DNA of 64,000 bases from JBMNTP01 sp050945795 (GCA_050945795.1 JBMNTP010000001.1:235095-299094), one strand, 5' to 3'; numbered from the stretch's first letter, positions 41,644-50,967 are shown. A program made the numbers and translations. Notes: generated by a model from the letters alone, not told the origin.

Positions 41644-42939
41644 GCCGCGCTTCCTCGCCTCTTTGTTCTGTAATATACGCGCCTCTTGCCCCTGATCGCT
41701 CGGCCGGTAATACTCCCTATCCTCAACGGAGGGCGGCGCGTATTTCTGCTCTACCCAGTGCCCGGGAAAGTCATGCGGGTATTTATACCCTTCGCCGTTG
41801 CCAAGGCTGCGCGCACCGCGATAGCTGGTATCTCTAAGGTGCATGGGTACCGGCTCCTCCACCCTACCCTCAACATCGGCGAACGCCTCATCTACCGCCA
41901 CAACAACGCTGTTTGATTTAGGCGATTCGCATATGTATATTATGGCCTGCGCCAGCGGCAACCGCGCCTCCGGCATTCCTATATGCTCAAGCGCCTGCGC
42001 TGCCGACACCGCCTGCTGCATGGCCTGCGGGTTAGCCAGCCCTACATCCTCGCTCGCATGCGCTATAAGCCTTCTCGCTATTATCCTAGGATCTATGCCG
42101 GCATAAATAAGTCGCGCGAACCACGCCAGCGCTGCGCTCGAATCGCCGCCCCTTAGGCTCTTACAAAAGGCGCTAAGCATGTTGTAATACTGCTCTTCGC
42201 CGCATGAGAGCGCCTTTTTCTGTATGCTCTCCTCAGCTATTTCCTCGTTTATCCTTATCTCGCCGTCTTTTTCCGGCGTTGTAAGCACAGCCAATTCCAG
42301 TGCGTTTAAAGCGGTACGGACATCCCCGTTCGCCACAAACGCCATATGCCTTCTAGCTTCCGGCTCAAGCACAACGTTAAGAGCGCCAAAGCCCCTTTCC
42401 TTATCTAAAAGCGCGGCGTCAAGCGCCTGCTCAAGCTCGTCCGGCCCTAGAGGATAAAACTGAAACAAGCGGCACCTGCTGACAATAGCTCCCGTCATAG
42501 CTACAAGCGGGTTTTCAGTAGTAGAGCCTATGAAGCGGATTATACCCTTTTCCATAGCATATAAAACGCTGTCGCTCTGCGCTTTGCTCCACCTATGGCA
42601 CTCATCAAGAAGCAGATAAGACGCCACGCCGTACATCTTAAGGTTATCCTCCGCCTTCTCTATAATCTCCCTTACATCCTTAACTCCCGCCGTAACGGCG
42701 TTAAGCTTGTAGAAGGCTGATTTTGTAGATTCGGCTATTATGGAGGCCAGCGTAGTTTTGCCGCAGCCGGGCGGGCCAAAGAAAATAGAGCTGGTAAGGC
42801 TGCCGGCCTCAATAGCCCGCCTTAACAGCCGCCCCGCACCCACAATATGCCGCTGCCCTATGAACTCATCAAGCGACCTTGGCCGCATCCTGTCGGCAAG
42901 CGGTGCCATTTTTTGAGCATTTTGCGTAAAAAGATCCAT
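41623..42939 (-). CDS. rarA: Replication-associated recombination protein A (AAA+ ATPase)
   Basis: The 438-residue protein has APLADRMRPRSLDEFIGQRHIVG at the start, Walker A in FFGPPGCGKTTLA (about residues 53-65), Walker B in YLLLDECHRW, sensor 1 in IGSTTENP and arginine finger VSRCRLF. The MgsA C-terminal part has HASEDVGLANPQA, LPLAQAIIY and YKYPHDFPGHWVEQKY. It acts at stalled forks with single-strand binding protein. The start at 42939 follows GGAGGGTGG. It has a good promoter divergent from serC. Confidence 0.93.
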   Translation of the reverse strand: MDLFTQNAQKMAPLADRMRPRSLDEFIGQRHIVGAGRLLRRAIEAGSLTSSIFFGPPGCGKTTLASIIAESTKSAFYKLNAVTAGVKDVREIIEKAEDNLKMYGVASYLLLDECHRWSKAQSDSVLYAMEKGIIRFIGSTTENPLVAMTGAIVSRCRLFQFYPLGPDELEQALDAALLDKERGFGALNVVLEPEARRHMAFVANGDVRTALNALELAVLTTPEKDGEIRINEEIAEESIQKKALSCGEEQYYNMLSAFCKSLRGGDSSAALAWFARLIYAGIDPRIIARRLIAHASEDVGLANPQAMQQAVSAAQALEHIGMPEARLPLAQAIIYICESPKSNSVVVAVDEAFADVEGRVEEPVPMHLRDTSYRGARSLGNGEGYKYPHDFPGHWVEQKYAPPSVEDREYYRPSDQGQEARILQNKEARKRGFTNGRA

Positions 42940-42966
42940 ACCACCCTCCAAAAAACGCCTGTTTTA

Positions 42967-42995
42967 AGTATAATACACATAAAAAACTATGTCCA
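42967..42995 (-). promoter_or_regulatory. Promoter of rarA
   Basis: Minus strand TGGACA (42990-42995), a 17-base spacer and TATACT (42967-42972). Confidence 0.6.
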
Positions 42996-43014
42996 TAACC
43001 GTGCTAAGCCGCTG

Positions 43015-43043
43015 TTGATAATCACATCATCGTGGTATATAAT
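43015..43043 (+). promoter_or_regulatory. Promoter of serC-serA
   Basis: TTGATA (43015-43020), a 17-base spacer and TATAAT (43038-43043). The leader to the start codon is about 95 bases. Confidence 0.7.
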
Positions 43044-43064
43044 TGATGCAAATATGCGTTCTTA

Positions 43065-43087
43065 AGCCGTATTTAATAAATACGGCT
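43065..43087 (+). other. Hairpin in the serC leader
   Basis: AGCCGTATTT (43065-43074) pairs perfectly with AAATACGGCT (43078-43087) around a three-base loop. No T-run follows, so it is not a terminator by itself. It lies at the 5' end of the serC-serA message and could stabilise or regulate it. Confidence 0.5.
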
Positions 43088-43143
43088 GTTAGGCGCAGCT
43101 ATCGAGTAACCCACATTAAGTTTATATATTAGGAGGCTACACC

Positions 43144-44223
43144 ATGAGGGTATACAACTTCTCCGCAGGCCCCGCCTGTTTGCCGCTGCCGGTGCTTGAA
43201 AAAGCGCAGCGTGAATTTATAGAGCACGAGGATCACGGCATGTCCGTTATGGAGATGAGCCACAGGAGCGGCATGTTCGAGGAAATAATAAACGCCGCTA
43301 CCGCCAGTCTTAAAAGGCTTATGTCGATTCCGGAAGGCTATAAGGTATTATATTTGCAAGGCGGCGCATCGTCCCAGTTCGCCATGATACCTTTAAACCT
43401 CGGCACCAAAAACCGACGGGCCGACTATGTATCTACCGGCATGTGGTCTAAAAGAGCGATAGCCGAAGCCAAAAGGTATATCGATGTAAACGTAGTGGCG
43501 TCAAGCCAGGATAAAACATTCAACTACATACCTGAGCTCGACCCAAAAACATTCGATTCTAGCGCCGACTATTTCCATATAACCTCAAACAACACAATAT
43601 ACGGCACAAAATGGCCTTCCCCACCGGATACCGGCAATGTGCCGCTTATTAGCGATATGTCGTCGAATATATTATCCGAGCGCATTGACGTAAGCAAATA
43701 CGCCGTTATATACGCCGGCGCTCAAAAGAATATAGCCGCCGCCGGACTTACAATAGTTATAATCCGCGAAGACCTTATCGGCGCAGCTTCGGATATATGC
43801 CCGACTATGTTCGATTACAAAACCCACGCCGACAACGATTCGCTTTACAACACCCCGCCAACTTATTGCATATACATAGCAAAGTTGGTGTTTGATTGGC
43901 TCGAATCCATGGGTGGCGTTACGGAGATGGAAAAGCTAAACAAAGCCAAAGCCTCGCTGCTTTATGATTATCTCGACGAATCCCGCCTGTTTAGCGCGAC
44001 TGTTGAAAAGCCGTTCCGCTCCATAATGAACGTGCCTTTTGTTACAGGAAACGACGAAACCGACGCCGCGTTTATAAAGGCCGCAAGCGCCAAAGGGCTT
44101 GTCAACCTCAAAGGCCATCGCTCTGTTGGAGGAATGCGCGCCAGCATATACAACCCCATGCCGTATGACGGCGTTAAGGCGCTAGTAGACTTTATGAAAC
44201 AGTTTGAGTCTGATAATCGATAA
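43144..44223 (+). CDS. serC: Phosphoserine aminotransferase
   Basis: The 359-residue protein has VYNFSAGPACLPLPVLEKAQ at the start, GMSVMEMSHRSG (about residue 38), LYLQGGASSQFAMIPLNL (about 75), the PLP lysine in YAGAQKNIAAAGLTIVII (about 195-212) and RASIYNPMPYDGVKALVDFM at the end. It forms phosphoserine from 3-phosphohydroxypyruvate and glutamate. AGGAGG lies 7 bases before the ATG. serA follows 14 bases later, so the two make a serine-synthesis operon. No serB phosphatase is linked. Confidence 0.96.
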   Translation: MRVYNFSAGPACLPLPVLEKAQREFIEHEDHGMSVMEMSHRSGMFEEIINAATASLKRLMSIPEGYKVLYLQGGASSQFAMIPLNLGTKNRRADYVSTGMWSKRAIAEAKRYIDVNVVASSQDKTFNYIPELDPKTFDSSADYFHITSNNTIYGTKWPSPPDTGNVPLISDMSSNILSERIDVSKYAVIYAGAQKNIAAAGLTIVIIREDLIGAASDICPTMFDYKTHADNDSLYNTPPTYCIYIAKLVFDWLESMGGVTEMEKLNKAKASLLYDYLDESRLFSATVEKPFRSIMNVPFVTGNDETDAAFIKAASAKGLVNLKGHRSVGGMRASIYNPMPYDGVKALVDFMKQFESDNR

Positions 44224-44237
44224 AGAAGGATATAAAT

Positions 44238-45407
44238 ATGTATAAAATAAAAACGTTAAACGCTATTTCAGATATAATTCATGACTACCTGCCCGCCACT
44301 AGCTATGAAATAACAACAGAAGGCGACGACTACCATGGAATACTCGTGCGCAGCGCTCAATGCTGCGACATGGCTTTCCCCGACAGCCTTCTCGCTATAT
44401 CAAGGGCGGGTGCCGGCGTTAACAACATACCCATCGACAGGTGCAGCGAAAGCGGTATCTGCGTATTCAATACGCCGGGCGCTAACGCAAATGCTGTTAA
44501 AGAACTAGTTTTGGCGGCTATGCTTTTTGCGTCGCGCAATATACCTGCGGCTATCGATTGGATAAACACGCTTAAAGGCAAAGGCGATAAGGTAGCGCCG
44601 CTGGTTGAAAAGGGCAAAAGTCAGTTTGTCGGCCCTGAAATAAGGGGTAAAAAGCTTGGCGTTATAGGGCTGGGCGCGATAGGTGTTATGGTAGCTAACG
44701 ATGCTAAGGCAATAGGTATGGAAGTATACGGATACGACCCGTTTATATCTGTTGAATCGGCTTGGCATCTTTCGCGCGGTATACACCGCTCAAACTCGCT
44801 CGATGAACTGTTATCGACTTGCGATTATATAACGCTTCACGTTCCTTTAATGGAAAAAACGCGGGGATACATCGGCGTCGAGCAGCTATCAAAAATCAAA
44901 AAAGGTGCTTATTTGCTTAACTTTGCGAGAGGCGAACTCGTGGATCTTCCCGCCATACTTGAAGCACTTGAAACGGGAGTTGTAGCCAAATACATAACCG
45001 ACTTCCCCACCGATGAGCTTATAAAGCACCCAAATGCTATCGCTATCCCCCACCTCGGCGCTTCAACGCCGGAATCGGAGGAGACATGCGCAGCGATGGC
45101 GGCTTCTCAGCTTAGAAGTTATATTGAGCATGGCGATATTATAAACAGCGTTAACCTGCCCGATTGCTGTATGCCACACTCCACAGGCATACGCCTTACC
45201 TTCGTGCATCGCAACGCACCTAATATGGTAGGACAGATAGCCGCGGTGCTCGCGCAGCATCACGCCAACATAGACAATATGATAAACAAAAGCAAGGGCA
45301 ATATGGCGTACACAATGATAGACCTTGACGAGGCGGTCGGTAACGGCTTAACAATGCGCCTCGAATCAATAGACGGCGTTATACGGGTCAGGGAAATAAG
45401 AACCTGA
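44238..45407 (+). CDS. serA: D-3-phosphoglycerate dehydrogenase
   Basis: The 389-residue protein has a substrate/cofactor core with ISRAGAGVNNIPIDRCSESGICVFNTPGANANAVKELVL (about residues 52-92), the NAD loop GVIGLGAIGVMVANDAKAIGM (about 140-160), HVPLMEKTRGYIG and IPHLGASTPESEE with the catalytic His. A C-terminal ACT-like domain follows (about 315-389), with VHRNAPNMVGQIAAVLAQHHANI, the serine-feedback site in other SerA proteins. It oxidises 3-phosphoglycerate to 3-phosphohydroxypyruvate, the first step ahead of SerC. Confidence 0.95.
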   Translation: MYKIKTLNAISDIIHDYLPATSYEITTEGDDYHGILVRSAQCCDMAFPDSLLAISRAGAGVNNIPIDRCSESGICVFNTPGANANAVKELVLAAMLFASRNIPAAIDWINTLKGKGDKVAPLVEKGKSQFVGPEIRGKKLGVIGLGAIGVMVANDAKAIGMEVYGYDPFISVESAWHLSRGIHRSNSLDELLSTCDYITLHVPLMEKTRGYIGVEQLSKIKKGAYLLNFARGELVDLPAILEALETGVVAKYITDFPTDELIKHPNAIAIPHLGASTPESEETCAAMAASQLRSYIEHGDIINSVNLPDCCMPHSTGIRLTFVHRNAPNMVGQIAAVLAQHHANIDNMINKSKGNMAYTMIDLDEAVGNGLTMRLESIDGVIRVREIRT

Positions 45408-45441
45408 GCCGCACACTAAAATAAATGAAAGAGGGCGGAAA

Positions 45442-45783
45442 ATGGAAAACAAGTATTTAAAGAATATCGATTATTCAACCGCGTTGGGCTTTGCCGATCT
45501 CGTAGGTTATCATGAAGGACAGGTGGTAAGCCGCACGTTGGTTCAGAACAGTGCCGTAAGTATAACGCTTTTCGCTTTTGACGCCGGCGAAGAAATAAGC
45601 ACGCACGAATCAAAAGGCGACGCGCTGATACTCGTGCTTGACGGCACCGGCCGCATCACCATAGACGGCAAAGAGCATTTAGTAGCCAATGGCGAAGCGA
45701 TAGTAATGCCCGCCAATGTGCCGCACGCCGTTGCCGCCGACGCCCGCTTTAAAATGGTGCTAATAGTAGTATTCCCTTCATAA
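45442..45783 (+). CDS. Small cupin-domain protein
   Basis: The 113-residue protein is a single cupin. ITLFAFDAGEEISTHESKGDALILVLDGTG holds the first motif with His and Glu, and PANVPHAVAA the second with His. Such proteins bind a metal ion and have diverse roles as sensors, isomerases or stabilisers; none can be assigned. GAGGG precedes the ATG. It lies 34 bases after serA and ends at a shared terminator. Confidence 0.82.
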   Translation: MENKYLKNIDYSTALGFADLVGYHEGQVVSRTLVQNSAVSITLFAFDAGEEISTHESKGDALILVLDGTGRITIDGKEHLVANGEAIVMPANVPHAVAADARFKMVLIVVFPS

Positions 45784-45796
45784 ATATAGACAAAAC

Positions 45797-45842
45797 AAAA
45801 CCGGCATTCGCCTTTTAAACTGAGGCATATGTCGGTTTTTTT
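45797..45842. terminator. Bidirectional terminator between the cupin and HAD genes
   Basis: AAAACCGGCAT (45797-45807) pairs with ATGTCGGTTTT (45829-45839) with one wobble, followed by a T-run; A-rich sequence precedes it for the opposite direction. Confidence 0.7.
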
Positions 45843-45846
45843 GTAT

Positions 45847-46515
45847 TTACTCTCCGCTTTTATATAAAGGCGTATCCTCATGCAGTATTTCATTAAAATC
45901 CGTTATATACCTGTCGGCAAGAGAGCGCATCGCCTCCTCTTCATGGCCGGCATAAACGTCATGAACAGCTGTAACCATCATGCCCGCCTCCTTGGCGCTT
46001 TTCGCCGCCATATAAAGGTCCTCGAAAACCATGCATTGAGCGGCGTCAACGCCCAGCCTTTTCGCCGCCAGAAAGAACAGCTCCGGCTGCTTTTTGCTCA
46101 TACCCGTCTCGCTGCTCGGTATAATAACATCGAATAAATCTGAAATGCCGTTGCCTATAAGCGCCGCCTCCAAAAGCATCCTCGGCGCCGCCGTAAGCAC
46201 CGCCGTCTTAACGCCTGCTTTAGTTAGCGCCTCAACATATTCGCGCGCCCCCGCCTTCATGCGAACGCTGCTATAATGCCGCAGCGCCGCCTCATTCCAT
46301 TGCCGTATAAATTCGGCAGCGCTTACATTTATGCCGTACCTTTCAATTATGTACTTCGCGCTTTCCTTAAAGCCCATGCTCCTAACCGCCTCGGTATGCC
46401 CTTCGCCCGGCTCCTTTTCCCATTTCGCCAAAAGCTCTTTGTCTATGCTTTCGCAAATACCCATAGAGTCTATCAGAGTACCGTCAAGATCGAAAATGGC
46501 TCCACTAAAAAACAT
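45847..46515 (-). CDS. HAD-superfamily phosphatase (beta-phosphoglucomutase-like)
   Basis: The 222-residue protein has the HAD nucleophile motif in GAIFDLDGTLIDS (residues about 6-18), a helical cap (residues about 20-85), motif II in TAVLTAAPR (about 108-115), a Lys in GMSKKQPELF and motif IV in CMVFEDLYMAAKSA (about 162-175). It should remove phosphate from, or isomerise, a small sugar phosphate. Given serC-serA close by, a phosphoserine phosphatase role is conceivable, but it is convergent to them and the motifs do not favour it. Confidence 0.85.
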   Translation of the reverse strand: MFFSGAIFDLDGTLIDSMGICESIDKELLAKWEKEPGEGHTEAVRSMGFKESAKYIIERYGINVSAAEFIRQWNEAALRHYSSVRMKAGAREYVEALTKAGVKTAVLTAAPRMLLEAALIGNGISDLFDVIIPSSETGMSKKQPELFFLAAKRLGVDAAQCMVFEDLYMAAKSAKEAGMMVTAVHDVYAGHEEEAMRSLADRYITDFNEILHEDTPLYKSGE

Positions 46516-46564
46516 AGTTGCTCCCCCTGCTGTTTGTCTGTAGATAATGTCCCGTCCCGTTCAA

Positions 46565-46597
46565 AGCAAAGCCGCTATCCTCTTTTTGGATAACGGC
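46565..46597 (-). terminator. Terminator after the DUF2207 gene
   Basis: GCCGCTATCC (46571-46580) and GGATAACGGC (46588-46597) pair with one wobble around a seven-base loop; on the minus strand TTTGCTTTG follows. Confidence 0.6.
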
Positions 46598-46623
46598 CCG
46601 CCTTTTAAGATTTCAGTCAACAA

Positions 46624-48528
46624 TCACCAGCCGCGCCCGCCGCCGCCGCCAAAGCCGCCGCCCGAGAAACCTCCACCGCCACCGCCGCCAAAGCCGCTGC
46701 CCCCGCCGCCAACTCCTCCTTGCGGCGCCGGTCTTGATGTGAACGAAGTGCTCATGCTGTTCATCGTCGAATTCATCATATTTATAAACAGAACGGTAGA
46801 GAATACGTCGGTGCCGCGGTATCCGCTGTACCAGTTCGGCGCGCCGGGATCAATGCCAATCCTTTCAAAATTCTTGGCCCATTTGTCGGTTATGCCTAAT
46901 ACATACGCGTACGGTAGGATGCTGTAAAAATATGATGGATCTTGCTCTACCAGCCGCTCTATCCTGTCCTTTTCGGCCATCTCTATAAACTGCCGCAACC
47001 CTAAAAGATGACCTATAAGCTCTGTACCGCGCTGCGTTCTGCGCCTAAGGCTGCCCGCCGCTAATGACGCCACCAGCGCCGCCACCGCCGTAGCTACCGC
47101 TACTAATGGCAAATCAAATCCCGCCACCATTATAATGACATACAGTGCCAACGCCAACGCGCTAAATATCAAGGCGAGTATAAGCCTCCCAACGCGCTTT
47201 GCCACCCGCTCAACCGCCCAGTCCCTTATTATGTTTGTCATAAGCGTAAGCGGCAGCATAACAAGCATTGATAATGCCGCGCATATCACACCCCAAACCG
47301 GCTCTCCTGAATGATACCATGCCATTATAAAAGTACTTACAGCTAGCGTCAGCGCCGCCAAAGCCCGGGCAAAAGCGCTTATCGACTGTGATTTTAGAGT
47401 ATAAAGCCGGTTGCCTTCGCGCGAATAAACATCCTTTACGCCTGCCTTAACCATTTCAACGGTAGTATAGAATTTTGTTTCGAGCGTCTTTATGGCTACC
47501 GCATCGCCGGACTTGAAAAGAGCCTCAAACATGTTCTTCTCGTAGAATTTGGCTTCTTCCGGCATATCCTTTATTTTTTCAAGAGTAATCTTATTTTTCT
47601 TTTCCTCAACTATCCTTAGATACCCTTTATCGGCCCAATATATTATAAGCGAAACAACATCCTTATTATCCGCCCTGCCGTCTATAACGTATCCCACTTC
47701 AGCCGGCGTCATGCCCTCCGGCGGATAAAACTCCACCGGCGCTATAAGTTTTTTGTCCCGCCCGTATCTTAAAAGCAGAGCCGCCGCTACAACCGTTACA
47801 ATAACGCAGGCGGCTATAAGCCACGGCTCAAACGGCCGATACAGTCTTTCGCCAGTAAAATACCCCTCCGGCAAATCCACCTGTACAGTAACGCCTTCTT
47901 GCGCTCTAAGGCCAAAAGCCTCGCCGCTTATTACATTGCCGCTTATGTTTAAATCAATCTGCTCACCTGAGCCATACCGCCCTTTATATGCCCATACCTT
48001 AGCGGCGTCAAACTCCTTTGGCATCTCAATTGTAAACGATGCTTTGTCAGTTTCAGCGTCCCATCCGGTACCTATTACATTGAAATAGAACATATCAAAA
48101 TCGCTTATATCGTCATCGCCAAGGTTTAATGTATAGTTAATTGTATAAGTGACAATGCCCGTCACATACTCATTCGGGTCGCCAATTCTTATATGTACAT
48201 AATTGCTCTCTCGGCTTACGCTGCTCATAAAACTCGGCACGCTTATATTTGAAACATTCAACCTGTACATCTTTTCGATGTCCTCGGCGGTAAAGGACAG
48301 TGCCGTAGGAATGCTGCGAATTATGCCGTGCGCCGGCCCCCTTACCAATGTATAATCTGAGGTAATCTCCTCAACTATATCTAAAACATTATTTTGCGAT
48401 ACCTTAATATGAACATTATAATCTTTAAAATATCTATAAGAGCTGTCCTGCGCGAAAGCAGGAGCCGGAAACATCAAAAGCCCGACCGCTATAATCGCCG
48501 CCGCCAAAAAAGCTATGATTCTTTTCAT
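46624..48528 (-). CDS. DUF2207 membrane protein with glycine-rich tail
   Basis: The 634-residue protein has a signal peptide (cleavage near AFAQDSS, residue 28). An extracellular DUF2207 domain follows (about 35-240; YNVHIKVSQNNVLDIVEEITSDYT, then FNVIGTGWDAETDKASFTIEMP). Then come a membrane helix, a cytoplasmic YPPEGMTPAEVGYVIDGRADNKDV segment (about 270-290), more membrane helices (about 395-500), and a tail of mostly glycine with Phe and Ser. This is the common companion of LemA proteins. GGGGGC precedes ATG 48528. Its role in the envelope is unknown. It follows lemA on the same strand, past a partial terminator. Confidence 0.85.
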   Translation of the reverse strand: MKRIIAFLAAAIIAVGLLMFPAPAFAQDSSYRYFKDYNVHIKVSQNNVLDIVEEITSDYTLVRGPAHGIIRSIPTALSFTAEDIEKMYRLNVSNISVPSFMSSVSRESNYVHIRIGDPNEYVTGIVTYTINYTLNLGDDDISDFDMFYFNVIGTGWDAETDKASFTIEMPKEFDAAKVWAYKGRYGSGEQIDLNISGNVISGEAFGLRAQEGVTVQVDLPEGYFTGERLYRPFEPWLIAACVIVTVVAAALLLRYGRDKKLIAPVEFYPPEGMTPAEVGYVIDGRADNKDVVSLIIYWADKGYLRIVEEKKNKITLEKIKDMPEEAKFYEKNMFEALFKSGDAVAIKTLETKFYTTVEMVKAGVKDVYSREGNRLYTLKSQSISAFARALAALTLAVSTFIMAWYHSGEPVWGVICAALSMLVMLPLTLMTNIIRDWAVERVAKRVGRLILALIFSALALALYVIIMVAGFDLPLVAVATAVAALVASLAAGSLRRRTQRGTELIGHLLGLRQFIEMAEKDRIERLVEQDPSYFYSILPYAYVLGITDKWAKNFERIGIDPGAPNWYSGYRGTDVFSTVLFINMMNSTMNSMSTSFTSRPAPQGGVGGGGSGFGGGGGGGFSGGGFGGGGGRGW

Positions 48529-48564
48529 TGATCTGCCCCCTTTCAATACCCGCGCCAGGGGATT

Positions 48565-48599
48565 TTAAAATGCCGGACGCGTCATTTAGAGCGCCCGGC
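48565..48599 (-). terminator. Hairpin between lemA and the DUF2207 gene
   Basis: GCCGGACGC (48572-48580) and GCGCCCGGC (48591-48599) pair with one mismatch in DNA (a wobble in RNA), with ATTTTAAAA following on the minus strand. It may lower expression of the downstream gene relative to lemA. Confidence 0.5.
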
Positions 48600-48613
48600 T
48601 ATTTTTAATACTT

Positions 48614-49165
48614 TTAGAACTGCACCCTTACATTCTCGCGCTGCTCAGACGCTATTTCAAACATAGGCTGCTTTTCAAACTTGAATATACCCGCGACAAT
48701 GGAGCTTGGGAAAACCTGTCTTTTAGTGTTAAACTCTTTAACAACGGCGTTGTAGTATTTTCTTGAGTTGGCAATCTCTCCTTCAATCGACTGAAGCTGC
48801 CTTTGTAAATCCATAAAGTTCTGGTTCGCCTTAAGGTCGGGATAACTCTCGGCTACCGCAAAAAGCGTGCGCAGCGTTCCGGTTAGGGCGTTTTCGCCTT
48901 CGAGCCTGTCTTCAACGCTTGCTGCGCCGGCCGCCATGTTCCTTGCCGCTATAACCTTTTCAAGCGTCTCTTTTTCGTGCGACGCGTAGCCCTTAACAGT
49001 TTCAACGAGATTGGGTATGAGATCGTAGCGCTTTTTTAAATAAACATCCATAGTGGCAAACGCCTCTTCCACCATGTTTTTAAGCTTAACAAAGCCGTTA
49101 TAAGAGGAAATGAACCAAATCACTAAAATTATTAGAACACCACCGATTATCAACCCTGGCAACAT
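48614..49165 (-). CDS. lemA: LemA-family protein
   Basis: The 183-residue protein has one N-terminal membrane helix (LPGLIIGGVLIILVIWFISSYN). The LemA helical bundle follows: FVKLKNMVEEAFATMDVYLKKRYDLIPNLVETVKGYASHEKETLEKVIAARN (about residues 23-75), then LTGTLRTLFAVAESYPDLKANQNFMDLQRQL and IANSRKYYNAVVKEFNT. The function is uncertain. The start at 49165 follows GGAGG by 9 bases; a longer in-frame reading to 49270 lacks support. It leads a two-gene unit with DUF2207. Confidence 0.92.
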   Translation of the reverse strand: MLPGLIIGGVLIILVIWFISSYNGFVKLKNMVEEAFATMDVYLKKRYDLIPNLVETVKGYASHEKETLEKVIAARNMAAGAASVEDRLEGENALTGTLRTLFAVAESYPDLKANQNFMDLQRQLQSIEGEIANSRKYYNAVVKEFNTKRQVFPSSIVAGIFKFEKQPMFEIASEQRENVRVQF

Positions 49166-49309
49166 ATAATTATACCTCCAACATCCATCCCGTAATGGCG
49201 CCGGCATCAGCCGTTTCGCAAGGGATTTATTAATTAAACAATACCATACATAACCATGCCGCGCAAACAAACTTATCCAATATTTTTCAGTTTTTACATG
49301 CTATTTACT

Positions 49310-50695
49310 TTAGCGTTTTCTTGGCGCGTAATCCGGCTTTATTCCCGTTATTTCGGTTACATAAGCGTCTATCGATACAAGGTCATCCTTTGAAACTTGA
49401 TGTATGCTTATTTTTCCCATAGCCCGCACCGCCGTTTCCATCTCCTTTTGGCACGAGCAAAGGAACTTGAACAAAAGCAGCGCGCCCTTTTGGCTATTAT
49501 ATCCTTTAGAATATTTGCCGTTATACCACGTAGCCTCACCTGGCGGGCTAAACGGCAGCGCGCGCAACATAAACTCATGCACCGCCACAAACAACGCCGC
49601 CGAGCCTATATAAACGGCATCTGCGCCGAGCGCTATTGCTTTTAGGAAATCGCCCGGCGTCATAAGCCCGCCCGATATAATTATATCTATGCTGTCACGC
49701 GCGCCAATACGCTCAAGATGGTTAACCGCCCTTGTTAATGCCGTTATAGTCGGCAGCCCGAAGTCATCGAGCAGTACAGGCAGCGCGCCTCGAGTCGCCG
49801 CCTCCGCCCCGTCTATCGCTATATAGTCAAGCCCCGAGCGCAGACACACATCTATATCGCCTTCTATCCCATCTCCCGCCGCTATCTTTGCGCCAATCGG
49901 CACGCCGCCGGTAATCTCCCTTATACGCCGGGTGGTGTTTATTAAATCCTCCTCGCTGTCTATTCCTGGGATTCTCGCGTGGGCTACGAGCGGCACTCCT
50001 TTTTTAATATTGAACCGCTTTCTAAGCCCTCTATCTAAGTCCTTTGGCTTCATGCGGTGCGATGTGCCGCCGGTAGCGCCCTGCCCAAACTGATATTCAA
50101 TAGCATCGGCGCGCTTAAGGTCGGCGTCCGTCTTGTTCCAAAAGCCTCTATTGTATTGAAGTATAAGCTGCTTTGCCGCGCGCCTGTCGCCTTCGAGCAT
50201 ACCGCCTTCGCCGGTGCAATAAGCCGTTCCTATAAGCGACGACGCCTTCGCCATAGCTAACTTTATAGATGCCGGTAATGCCTTTCCAAAAGCTATACCC
50301 GATATCATAACCGGCAGTTTGAGCCGGAGCGGTCGCGCCGAATGCCTGCCTATTACAGTATTCATATCGACCGGCACTTCTTCAGGCGTTGGAAAGGTAG
50401 AGAGCTGCGCAAAGTTGAACATAAGGCTGTCTAATGACGGCATGGGTTTAAAAGTGCCAAAAGGCCGCTCTATTCTGTCTCCGCTCTCGGCTCGCAAGCT
50501 GTTTTCTATAACGTCTTTCATGCCGGCCCGCTGTAAAGACGCTAAAAGCGTCCACATGTTTTTATCAAAAGGTTGTGTTAACATGCTCTTTACAGGCATG
50601 TTTATTATTTTTCTGGCCAGCCATTTGAGCGCCGGCCCCGATGCCGCCAGCACAGGAGCCGCCAATATCAGTTTGCGCTTTGTATCTTTTTTCAT
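49310..50695 (-). CDS. FMN-binding glutamate-synthase-like protein
   Basis: The 461-residue protein has an N-terminal hydrophobic stretch (LILAAPVLAASGPALKWLA) and the glutamate synthase alpha-barrel domain: LKLPVMISGIAFGKALP (about residues 122-138), GTAYCTGEGGML (about 155), EYQFGQGATGGTSHRM (about 200), GAKIAAGDGIEGDIDVCLRSGLDYIAIDGAEAATRG (about 270-305) and IIISGGLMTPGDFLKAIALGADAVYIGSAALFV (about 340-370). It lacks the amidotransferase domain of GltB. The enzyme activity of such short forms is mostly untested. No small-subunit gltD is nearby. Confidence 0.83.
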   Translation of the reverse strand: MKKDTKRKLILAAPVLAASGPALKWLARKIINMPVKSMLTQPFDKNMWTLLASLQRAGMKDVIENSLRAESGDRIERPFGTFKPMPSLDSLMFNFAQLSTFPTPEEVPVDMNTVIGRHSARPLRLKLPVMISGIAFGKALPASIKLAMAKASSLIGTAYCTGEGGMLEGDRRAAKQLILQYNRGFWNKTDADLKRADAIEYQFGQGATGGTSHRMKPKDLDRGLRKRFNIKKGVPLVAHARIPGIDSEEDLINTTRRIREITGGVPIGAKIAAGDGIEGDIDVCLRSGLDYIAIDGAEAATRGALPVLLDDFGLPTITALTRAVNHLERIGARDSIDIIISGGLMTPGDFLKAIALGADAVYIGSAALFVAVHEFMLRALPFSPPGEATWYNGKYSKGYNSQKGALLLFKFLCSCQKEMETAVRAMGKISIHQVSKDDLVSIDAYVTEITGIKPDYAPRKR

Positions 50696-50916
50696 ATTTC
50701 ACCCTCGTTGCGTTATATGCTTATTATCCGCCGCTTGCCGCTCAAATAGCATAAACACTAGAGGTATTTGTTTCCTTATAGCTAAAACCATATTAGCGCA
50801 CACCAAAAAAACATATGGTAGTTTGCTCTGAAATTATCAATGTAGCAATCGAAAGACATTTTTCTGCCATATTAAACCATAGATATGAAGAGACGAAACT
50901 TAGCTTGACTGGCATG

Positions 50917-50945
50917 TTAAAATCATATTACTAATGTTATATAAT
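50917..50945 (+). promoter_or_regulatory. Promoter candidate of the NlpC/P60 gene
   Basis: TTAAAA (50917-50922), a 17-base spacer and TATAAT (50940-50945), 22 bases before the start codon. The -35 is weak. The upstream AT-rich gap from 50696 holds no gene. Confidence 0.4.
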
Positions 50946-50967
50946 ATAAATTTAGAAGGTTGAATGC

